Source of the DNA: Lineus longissimus
Taxonomy: Eukaryota > Nemertea > Pilidiophora > Heteronemertea > Lineidae
Assembly: GCF_910592395.1 (NCBI RefSeq)
Contig: NC_088320.1
Span: 7,876,001 to 7,940,000, forward strand
DNA length: 64,000 nt
Direction of reading: 5' to 3'
The position numbers and the translations under genes are program-made. Every line of letters starts with the position of its first letter. The first letter of the stretch is position 1. Under the pieces are notes generated by a model. The model was not told the DNA's origin, ran no database searches, and saw nothing but the letters and a program-made list of their open reading frames with translations. This document shows, piece by piece, positions 50,601 through 62,285 of the stretch.

Positions 50601-53600
50601 TATTTTTCACAAATCTCGGTTATTCGTTCTGCAAACATGTGACCCACCACGACAAAATGAGTCGCATGTCGCACAGAAGATGACCCTAAAATGACACCAG
50701 GACATAATAGAAGACATTGATGTACTCAGATGTCACAAAAGGCAGACAACAGTGAAATGAACAACCAGTCCGTCTCAACCTGTCAAGCTCGGAGCACCAT
50801 GCGACTTGTTCCGTCATGGCGTGTCACAAAAGGCAGACAACAGTGAAATGAACAACCAGTCCGTCTCAACCTGTCAAGCTCGGAGCACCATGCGACTTGT
50901 TCCGTCATGGCGTGTCACAAAAGGCAGACAACAGTGAAATGAACAACCAGTCCGTCTCAACCTGTCAAGCTCGGAGCACCATGCGACTTGTTCCGTCACG
51001 GCATGTCACAAAAGGCAGACAGCAGTGAAATGAACAACCAGTCCGTCTCAACCTGTCAAGCTCGGAGCACCATGCGACTTGTTCCGTCACGGCGTGTCAC
51101 AAAAGGCAGACAACAGTGAAATGAACAACCAGTCCGTCTCAACCTGTCAAGCTCGGAGCACCATGCGACTTGTTCCGTCACGGCGTGTCACAAATAACAT
51201 GCTATAGCATTCCGCGAAGATGACGTCACTGCAGCTGCTGCCCTCTATTTCCCCATCGCTGAATTACAGGCAATGTCTGACAAAATGCGGTTTCGTAATG
51301 GATTCAGGCTTTCTAACTTGGGCAGTTAGATTCAATCTGGCACATGTCCGAGTGTTGGAAATACTACATAATTGTTCTGAATATTTCTCGCTCTGACTCT
51401 ATGGTATCATTCATGCTAAAAACAATGCAGGGTCAAAGATAATTTACTTTGGAATAAGCTCAAATGTGTAGAAATAAGTGTCGATGTCCGCCTGTCACGT
51501 GACTAAAACGTCATCAATATCTTATGCAAATGATCTTGTGAGCTATAAATAGTAACTTCGCGGCACGCTATTGAAAGTGTTCTGTGCATGTACTAGGAAA
51601 CTCACCATTGCACTTGGACTTGCCCGATCCGCTGTAACCCGTATTACACGTACAAGTATAAGAGCCAACCGTGTTCTTGCACGTTGAACTTGCAACACAC
51701 TTATTCTTGAGATTGGGGTCGGTTGTGGTACACTCATCGATATCTGGAAAGTAAGATCTGAAATACAGGTTTCTAAACAGGTGCACCAATTACGTGAATT
51801 AAGGGATGTCAATTGTCATTTGGGGTGTATACACCTTTCCAGAAATGGGGCGCTGAGTGTCCGAAATTGTGATGTCATAAGGGGAAACTAGGCCTTATGG
51901 TGGAGGGACAAAAGAGATAGTCATGGTTGACCAACACACTTGAATGCCTTTGATGACGGACAAGGGGGAAAAAGTTAGTTCCAATGCAAGCCACCAATTT
52001 CGGGAAGCATGTATACTGGTATAAACTTAAGGAGGGCATATCATGCAAATAAACTCACCAGCACAAGTTTTCCCATTGCCCGAGTAACCAGGTTTGCATG
52101 CACACGAGAATGATCCTGGTGTGTTGGTACAGGCAGCATCAGCATTGCATGAGGCCGGGTCGATGCACTCGTTGATATCTGAAAATGAAACGGCCAGGGG
52201 CCATTGTGCTCACCGTAAGTATTTTTAGTAGACAGTTACAGAAAGTGCTACAGTATGTAGGCCTCTCATAATTTATACATGCATCTGTGACCAGTTCAGA
52301 GCCGGCCCTGACCAAGTGGTGAATCCGAGACTTGTGGTTCCAAGCTTGTAGAGTCTAGACGCAAGGGCCAAACGCGCCGCGTAGCGACAAAAAATTTCCC
52401 CTTTGAAATAAGGGGTCTATTTCTAAGCTATAGCCTAGAAAACTCTACCATAAGGTTATTAACCTTTGGTAGTATATATTATGCTAATTCCTGCTAGCTC
52501 CGCTAGATGTCTGCAGTGTAGAAAAAGAGAGTCTGCGCATGCCATGGCGCATGCGCAGACCTCCCTTCCTCTGGAGTGACCACCTGAGATTGTCCTCGTT
52601 CCTGTAGACACCCACTTACACCGTGATGGGTAGCCCCCAAGAGGGGAGGACGGGTGGGATCCAGAAAACTTAGAGTTTTCTAGGCTATAGCTTAGAAATA
52701 GACCCCTTATTTCAAAGGGGAAATATTTCTTGCGCTAATGAGCCTAGAAAACTCTACCATAAGGTTATTAACCTTTGGTAGTATATATTATGCTGAATCA
52801 GCAGAGGAAGGTGGGAGTATATGAGAATAAGGGGGATACCCACCGGAAAAAACAGAGAAAGACCTCCAAACCGTGATACCGGCGGAGAATCTAATTTGGT
52901 AAAGACCAACTTTATCCCCCCCCCGAAAAAGAAAAGGAGAGGCGGTGGATACGAAACCTATGCAGTGTTGGAACATGCCACCACTGGGCAAAGCCTCCTA
53001 CTACCATCTAGCTGCTGCTGGACATCGTGTAGATAGTGGGAGGTGAAAGTCGTCTCTCGTGCCCATGAGCCGGCTTGAAGAATGTCTCGCACTGGGATGC
53101 CCGCAGAGAAAGCCCAAGACGCCGAGAGCTTCCGGACGTCGTGACCCCTCGGGTGAGCCCCTCCCCCACTAGGAGTATTGTCGTACGCATAGCAAACAAC
53201 TTTCTTTAACCAAGACGAAATTGTTTTTGTAGACACTGTGCCTTCACCGCGGCACTTAACAAACAGGGACTGACCATCCCTATGACCCCCCGTACAATGC
53301 AAATAAAACTTCAACGACCTTACTGGGCATAAAAACCTGTCTGGCGTGTCTCTGCCCGAGAACGCGTCATGACGAGGAATAAAGAAAGGTTTTGGATCAA
53401 CCTGCGCTGCCTGGGTCTTAGCTAGAAAACCAGGCACCGTTCTGAGAGAGACACCCTTATAAGAAAAAACTAAATCGCGCTTATCTCTAGAAATGGCATG
53501 TAGTTCACTGGCCCTCTTGGTGCTCGCCAGTGCTAGCAAAAAACAGGTTTTCCAGGTAAGAAACTGCTTATCCTGGACTGAGCCATATGTTGGAGGCTCA

Positions 53601-56600
53601 AAAGGGGCCGACATAAGACTCTTTAATACCAAAACTAAATCCCAATCTGGCACTCTTTGCCTAACGACAGGTCTGTCGTGACTAAAGTTCTTGATCAAAC
53701 TTGATAACACTGGGTGACTTCCCACCGTGTAACCGTCAAAAATTGGCAAAACATCTGACAAAGCCGACCTATGGTTTGTCACTGTGCTCACTGATCTCTT
53801 GAGATCCTCAAAGAGGTACAAAAGATAATCTCCAACTAGTTGAATGGAGACAGACTCCAGAGGCCTACCCCGCCTATCGAGCCAACCTTTGAATGCGGAG
53901 AAGTGGCTCTCATACACTGAACGTGAGGAGAGCCTCTGAGGTCTGGCTGCCCTTCGCGCAACCTCTTCAGAAAAACCTCTCTGAATGAGCGAACGCTCGA
54001 TAACAACCAAACGTGCAGGTCCAACATCCCCGGGTTGGAGTGGTAAACATTGGATGTTGGTTGGTGTAGCATTTTCCTGGATAGAGGAAGGGCCAGAGGA
54101 AATTCCACCAGGAGCCCCAACAATGTTGGGAACCACGGCTGAGGTGGCCATGCTGGAGCCACCAAGAGAATGAGACAATTGGCTGACGCAATTTTCTGCA
54201 GAACCTGTGAGACTAGCCTCACCGGAGGGAAAGCATATGCGACTAGGTCGTCCCACTGGAGGGTCATCGCATCTGTCGCCCAAGACTGATCGTCTGGGAA
54301 AGGGCTGACATACAGTGGCAGCTGGTGGTTGAGATATGTTGCAAACAGGTCTATCTGTAACATGGGGAACAAGTTGTGAATCTGTCTGAATAGAGACACT
54401 GACAGAGTCCACTCGCCCGGCAATATCTGATTCTTGTGACTGAGACTGTCCGCCATGACATTCTTTTTGCCTGGGATATACGCCACTCTGAGGGATATCT
54501 GATGTAGTTGGCAGAACCTGAACAGGTCTCGAGTCAACATAAAAAGGGCGATGGAATGAGTGCCCCCCTGGCGCCGAATGTACGAAACTACCGTGGTGTT
54601 GTCTGACAAGACCCGGACACACTTCCCCTTTACTAGATGTAGGAAATGCGCCAGGGCGAGAATTACTGCCTTCATTTCCAGGAGGTTGATGTGCAAACTC
54701 TGGTCTTCCTGATTCCAGAGGCCTGACACCATGTCCCGGGCGAGATGCGCCCCCCAACCTGACTCGCTGGCATCGCATACCAGAGACATTTGGGGCTCGG
54801 GAGGATGCAAGGGATCTCCGGCAAGCAGATTGTCCCTGTAGCCCCACCATTCTAAAGCTTCGAAGAACACGCCCAATTTCTCTGCCAGATGCAAGACAAA
54901 TTGCAGCTGCTCTAGAAGGGTCTCTGGAGACTTGGCCCTCAGTAGCCAGTCGTCCAAATAGAGGTGGATCAGGATAGCCAGACGCCTCAGATACACGGCC
55001 ATCTCCTTCAGAACTTTTGTGAAGATGAATGGAGCCGACGCTAGGCCGAAACAAAGGGCCCGGAAGCGATAGACTGTGTCGTTTATGGCAAACTGAAGGT
55101 AACGACGATGTGATTTGTGAACCGGAATGTGAAAATACGCGTCCTTCATGTCTAGGGTGGCCACGTACTCCCCTTGATTTAGCTGCGCTCTTACTGAGTG
55201 CACAGACTCCATTTTGAACTTGGGGACTGCAAGGTGCCTGTTCAAGAGCTTTAGATCTATCACTGGACGGAAACCCCCAGTTTTCTTTGGCACGCAGAAC
55301 ATATGGGAATAGAAGCCTGGTACCAGCTCTGATCGAGGGACAACCTCGATTGCCTCCTTTAGAAGCATCGCTTGTATCTCGCCCAAAAGCGCCTGGCACT
55401 TTTGAGGATCTTTTGGGAGCTGAACATTCCGGTGTATTGGAGATAGAGGGGGAAGAGATTTGAATTTTAACTGAAGGCCCTCCCTGACTACACTTCGCAC
55501 CCAGATGTTGCTTGTGATATTCTCCCACTCGGATGCGAAGTGCTGAAACCTTGCCCCTACTGGAGGTCCCTGACATGGGGGCAAGGCCTGAGGAAAAGAG
55601 GTTAGGAGAATTTCTTAGGACCGGAATGCGCTGCGCGTGCAGGCTGACGCCCAGAAACACCGGGAGAGTTGAACCTATAAGAACCCCCACGGCCACGACC
55701 CCTAGCATAGGGGCGAGAACCCCTCATCGCCCCATAAGAATTATACGCACCCCTTGGCTGGGCCTGGTACGAATTAGCCAAAACAGAAGGCCTAGTAAAG
55801 GGCTTTTTCTTTGGCGCCCCCGAATCCCCTGCTCTCTTGGCCACTCCATGCAACTTATTATGCTTGGCAGTGAATTTATTCAACTGGGGAACCACATTCC
55901 CGAACAAAGAATGTTGGTCCCCTGAGGGGGGAAGAAATGGTTGATTAAGGAGCCAATTCCTGGCCGCTTGCGGGAGCAGGGAATCCGGGATGGCCTCTAG
56001 AAAGGCCTTTCTCCGAGAATTCATCGACATGGCCACCGCGGTCGCAGAAAACTCTGCCGCATGCTTTACCGCCAGCACTAGACTAGACAGGAACCTTTTC
56101 CTGGCTTCTAGATCGATGTCCGTAGGATCCTGAATGTTATCAATCTTCCTGATACCACCCAGGAGAACATCCATGGCATTGATCGCCAGTAATGACCTTC
56201 TAGCCTGACGCTCAATGCCCTTGACCTCCTCCGTCTTGATCTTGACAGAGGACTCCTTGACAGTGGCGTAAGACTCCATACTAACCCCCACGTCCGCCGC
56301 AGAAGGCTGAAGGGAATCGGACTTAACTGAATAAAACTTTTCCCTATATTTGGGAATCCTTCTCTTACCCAACTCTTTCCCTGCAATAAGGGAAGGGGGC
56401 AGAGAGTTTGGGTCCTCAACCTTTAGCGTGGCGTCTCCCCACATTTGTTGGTGAAGACAAGCGAATGAGGAGGGGATGATAGAAGAATGAGGAAAGGTGG
56501 AGGGCTTTCTTACTTCGTCTCCATCCTCCAGCTGAGACAAGGCAGTCACCTTTGAGGATGACACCTTCCTCGAGGGGAGATCCTCCCCTAGCACGACCTG

Positions 56601-59600
56601 AAGGTTATCCATTAGCACAGCAAATTCTGATGATAACTTTGGGTCCTCGGGCTGAGCCAGGTCCTGACTAGAGATTACTGAACGAATATCCTCGTCCTCA
56701 CTAAACCCCGTATGGGAGGGGGCGTGAAGATGTAAACTGACCTGGCGGTCAGGGGAATACTCCGAGCCCTCCGGTGACCGAGAACGAGAAGTTGGTATAA
56801 ATGTAGGCGCCCGAGCCAAAGGATGCTGAGGCCGAGCAGCTACCGAAGCATGGGTTAAAGAAGGGGCCAGAGACTGCGCCCCAGCCCCCCTAGCCCTAAT
56901 GAAATTCTGATAATCCAGAAAATCTTGGTACATATCAAGGTCAAAACCTGAGCGACCCTGATAAGTACCCTGAGCGTCGTCATTAGGCTTACCCTCGTTC
57001 ACATACCGATGCATAGCTCTAGATCTGGCCCTAGACCTAACAGACGGAGATAAAGTTAACCCAGGAGGGGAACCACCGACTGACGATTGAGGAGAGCGGG
57101 ACTTGCCCCTCTGCCTATTTGGGGAAAATAGAGCGGAAATGGGATCCCGATGGTCAGAAGACACCTGGACCTCCATAGCTACCTCTCCAGCATTACCCGG
57201 AAAATCCCCAACCCCCAGCTGAACACGATCAGGGGAGGAGCCGGGAGACGAAGGTCTACTAGCTAAAGTACTACTGACAGGGCCAGGGCCGGGAAACAAG
57301 GCACGCTGATGCCCGGACCCGGTCCTATCCTTCTTAGTCCTCTTACTAGCCTTATCCTTGCCCATGCTGGTACCACGATAGGCAGGAACAAAAGCAACAG
57401 AGTACTGACGAAACAAAAGACGTTGGTTCTGCTCGTCAGTATAAAGGCAGCTACTAAGCGGGTATGCTGTTCGCAGTAAGCCAAAGCAATGCAAAAACAA
57501 TCACAGTAAACAGAAGCTATGCGTACGACGAATACCGCGTGAGGCAGGGCGCAAACAATAGCAACTGCAATGTAAGCAAAAGCAATAGCGTTAGCAACAA
57601 ACTAAAGCTGGAAAACAGGGAAGAAATCGAAAAAGTTATCGATAAACATACCCTCATTTGCAAACCAGCAAAGCAAACAACTGACACCGACACCGGTGTC
57701 TGCAGGAATGAGGACAATCTCAGGTGGTCACTCCAGAGGAAGGGAGGTCTGCGCATGCGCCATGGCATGCGCAGACTCTCTTTTTCTACACTGCAGACAT
57801 CTAGCGGAGCTAGCAGGAATTAGCATAATATATACTACCAAAGGTTAATAACCTTATGGTAGAGTTTTCTAGGCTCATTAGCGCAAGAAATAGCGAAGCT
57901 GGCGAAACATTTATAACGGGTCACCGTCACTTATTATTGGACTTATAGCGCATTTACGGGGTTGCAACTATTTTGCTTTATAGTGTCACCAGGAAAGAAA
58001 AGCATGCGACCTAACGCCGATCTATTTGTATAAAGCGATAATTGGAAGGTGTATAGTAGGAAATATCAATAAAATAATCATTCCATGTCGTCTTTTGAGG
58101 GCATTTTTGATTGTAAAAAATATATGTGTACGTCACCGTAGTCTCTGCAATGATAATTTTATCAGTGCAGTCTCGCGCAAGTAGAAGTTCTTTACCTATT
58201 AGTTCTTCACTTATTAGTCTCAACGTCTGGCGCAAAGCCAGACGTTTTCCATTACGATTTCACTACGATGTTTGACAAGAAGGAGCAGTGCGCGAGATAT
58301 GCTAATGAGCAGACTTCCCTCGCTTGAGTTTCTGAAGAATGTTCCATATCGCGCTAAGCTCATCACTGCTGATTATGACAGGCGTGCAACGGTAGGTATC
58401 TGCTCCCCAACTTCCACCCTAATACGGTACAATAAGTTACCATTTGATGGGAATGGGACAATGCCCTCACTGTGTATGGAGTCATAGGGATAAGAAGACA
58501 TTATTCATTAGTGTTGGTACAAGTGATTTTGCCCAAAAAGCATGCGCATTCAAAAAACAAAATATGCAAGGTATCACGTACATGACCATGACGACGTGCA
58601 GAAAGTGCACTGGCCAGTGCATACCCTATGGCGATGTACTAGTAAACATGGTAAACATGGTAAACATGAACAACATCATTATTCATCGGCAGTTCATTTT
58701 ACTCCGAGCTTTTCCTGAAACATATAGCCATGATGATTAGGCCTACCATGTGCCATGACCAATAACAGCACTAGATCATGTAGATGTCAACAAGTTCACA
58801 TGAACCGTATAATCCCGCATGGCGCATGTGGGGCATGCGTCTAAACCAAAGCCCCAAAATCACTTTTTTGGTCTATTTCACTTGTGTTTCCCCCGTCTCC
58901 CAGTCCATAATACATTTACAGTTTACAATCCCCGATCATGGCCCAACAAAAGGTCATCGGTTGACTAAAGGAACACAACTGTTCAATGGATTTATAGTTG
59001 AATGCGATCAAACTACGTCTTTTCAATCGTGGATTGTAAATTTAACCCCATGGGCCTAGGGAAGGCCCTATAACAATACTTTCGACACAGTTATTATCTC
59101 CGCTGCCTCCACCATGTTACACACAGTGCTCACTGCTGATTCTAAAATGCGCCACCTAGTCAAAACAGGACATATGTTCTTCTAGGAATAGATCTCTTTC
59201 CAGTATTTCGTCATTCCACTATCGTCATCACCTCATCATACTTTCATTGACATTACAGGCACACATCCACAGAGAACTCTTCAAATCATCTAGTGGTTAT
59301 CCAACTAGGATTATAAAAGTAATTTCTTAGCCCCGCACAGTGGGTTTCAGTCTTGATAAAGGGGCACTATTGCTAGCAGCTAGGTAGGCAAGATAAAGTT
59401 AGCCGAAGTAGCCGATAGGGGTTTCTCACCCCTCAAAGTCGTCACAACTATTCAAGCTTGTACAAGGAATACATGCAGCCCTGACTCTAACAAGACCCAA
59501 TGGGAATGTCGCACAGTCATCTGTCAAAAACAAGACCTATGTTGTAGTATGATCTCTTGCCAATATTTAATAATTGCACTATCGTCATCACCTCATCATA

Positions 59601-62232
59601 CTTCATTGACATTCGTGTCCTTTGCGATCACGGCAAAGCCTCATGGAATAATGTCTTTCACCGTTGAATAATTTTTCATATTCCATGCCTACAACTTCAA
59701 TTTCTTCATATTCCATGGCTAGAAGTTCAATACTAATATAATATCCAAGATAAAGTTACAAGAAGTAGTCAATAGGGGTCTCTCACCTCTCACTGTATGT
59801 CCACACTATTCACGCTTGTACGAGGAATACATTCAATGCTGAATCTAACAACACCCAGTGCCCTTACTCTGTATATTAGTCACTGGAAGATGGCCCATTT
59901 CACTCCTTGCTTCTACTTCACCTATAGTCTCATTGCAAATGCCTCAGTTCTATGATATCACATTCACTTTCAGCTGTCATGCAACGCAACAACTGTGCTA
60001 TCTGCCATCGCACATCAACGAAGAAGTGCAGCCGCCCACATTCCACCTCACGTCTGTCCGACCAGCTGCAATCCTCGAGGACGCCCCACTGTACCACGAT
60101 TTCCCTCGCTTGAGTTTCGGAAGAATGTTCCATATCGCGCTAAGCTGACCACTGCTGACCATGACAGGCGTGCATTGGACTGGTACAGGTTGGAACTGAA
60201 CATTGAATATGCTGGTGGTGACGCTTTCTGATGAGAAGTTGGTCGTGACTGATGCAGTATCCTTGGACTTGTCCACAGCATCGTTCAATCATTGCTCTCT
60301 GAGCTGCCTTGATTCTGTACTTACCCAAATACTAAGACCAAATGCCTCTTGACTGTGCTTTAAGAGAGACTGGCGCCATGCCTAGAGATATGACTGACCC
60401 CTATTGGCAAATTTGTATGACTTTATCTTGCCTACCTAGCTGCTGCCTATAGTCTCCCTTTAACTGCGGAACACTTCAAAGTCGATAAAATGCCATGTTC
60501 CACCTTTTAATGTGTTCAGACTGCCATTTTCAAAATAATCAAGTCAGGACACTGCCTTCTCGTCTCATAATAAATTTTGCTTTCCTCAATAATAACATTT
60601 CTTCTTTTTCAATGCTTTCATCATTCCAAACTTCACCTCCTCTGACTTTTACAGGGGTACAGTCATGGCAATCAAAACCCAAATACTGAGACCAAATGCC
60701 TGTTGACTGTGCTTTAAGAGAGACTGGCGCCATGCCTAGTCTCTCTTAAAGCACAGTCAACAGACACCAACCCCCTCAGACTCAGAAACCACAAACGCCC
60801 AACCCTTCCTGCTACCTTAATACTTCTGGGTGAAAATGATAGTGAAGAAACGTGCCACTCCATGACAATGGTGAATATATTTTTAACTTTGACCTCAGTG
60901 ACCCTGACAGGTAGGTCAAATAACAAACCAGGGTGATATGTGATGTAGACACATCCACCTGACCATAACAATTTCATCACTCGTTACACTACAGCAATCG
61001 GCAAAAAACGATTTCCAAGATGGCCGCCTAATTAAATCTATGGCACCAAATAAATCAAAAAATGAAGAAAATGTAAGATAGAACTCAGAAAAGAAAAAAG
61101 GAAAAGATGAAAAATAAAAATATTTTTGGCTGTCCTTGACCGGGGTTTGAACTCACGACCTTTGGATTGCCACAATACGAGGAAAAACCCACAAAACATG
61201 CAATTTCGGCCATATTTGAATTCCGATCTGGCTGAAACTTGGCATACAAATAGTGGCTTCTTAGATGCATCATTACACAAAATTAAAACTCTTTACATTG
61301 AACAACGACAAAACGTACCAAGAACGGTAAAGTTTTCAACTTTGACCTCTGTGAACTTGAAAGGTGGGTCAAAACCCGTAAGATATGTGATGTATCCTTG
61401 CTGGGAGTACCTACCATGAAACTTTTATCAAAAACAAATCAGTAATAAGCGAGAAATCACACTTTTTGAGTTTTGAGTTTGGGCCCCCTGGTGGCCAAGT
61501 CAATAATCAGACCGAACCAAAATTCAGTGTAAAAGGTCAACTGACCTAGGGGGTCATTTGTTCAAAGTTTCAAGTTCATAACTGTTGCGGTTGAGAAACG
61601 TGCCATAGTTACACTCAAACGACAAATTTATGCCATTTGACCTCTGCGACCTTAAAATGTAGGTCAAATCCGAAAAATCGTGCAACATCTGAGGTAACCT
61701 TGCTAGGGGTCCTTGCCATAAAAATTTCATCAAAAACAATTTGCTAATAAGCAGGCTATTGCACTTCTTACTTTTTCTGTTTTGGCCCCCTGGTGGCAAA
61801 GTCAAGAATCAGATCAGGCTGAAATTCAGCACCAGAGGTTATCTGATATAGGGGGTTATATGTACCAAGTTTCAAGCTCATAGCTTTGGTGGTTGAGAAA
61901 CGTGCCATAGTTACACTCAAACGGCCAATTCACGCCATTTGACCTCTGCGACCTTGAAAAGTAGATCAAATTAAAAACCCGTAAGATATATGATGTATCC
62001 TTGCTATGAGTACCTACCACAAAAGTTTTATCGAAAACAAGTCACTAATAAGCGAGATATCACACTTTTTAGATATCCACATTTGGCCCCCTGGTGGCCA
62101 AGTAGAGAATCAGATCGGACAGAAATTTAGTGTCACGGGTCATCTGACCTAGGGGGTCATGTGTACAAAGTTTTAAGTTCATAGGCCTAGCGGTTAAAAA
62201 ACGTGCCACTGTTTTTGAACTAGGATACGACG

Positions 62233-62285
<53 letters not shown>

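Larger units (their letters stand above)
52391..57891 (-). mobile_element. DIRS-type tyrosine-recombinase retrotransposon
   Basis: Inverted terminal repeats of about 170 bp lie at 52434-52604 and 57703-57873. An internal complementary region at 52671-52794 joins a copy complementary to the extreme left end (52391-52448) to one complementary to the right end, as in DIRS elements that replicate through circles. From right to left the minus strand carries gag-like, RT-RNase H and YR frames. There is no integrase or LTR. All frames are open, so the copy may be recent. It sits in the 10.4-kb intron between exons 1 and 2. Confidence 0.92.

Noticed and set aside
50645-51193. A CRISPR-like array
   Set aside because: Units are contiguous 91-bp copies with no unique spacers, in a clearly intron-containing genome.
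58272-59059. Plus-strand genes between the DIRS element and the RepA copy
   Set aside because: Frames are short, lack domain motifs or splice-compatible neighbours, and partly match a repeat at 60.1 kb.
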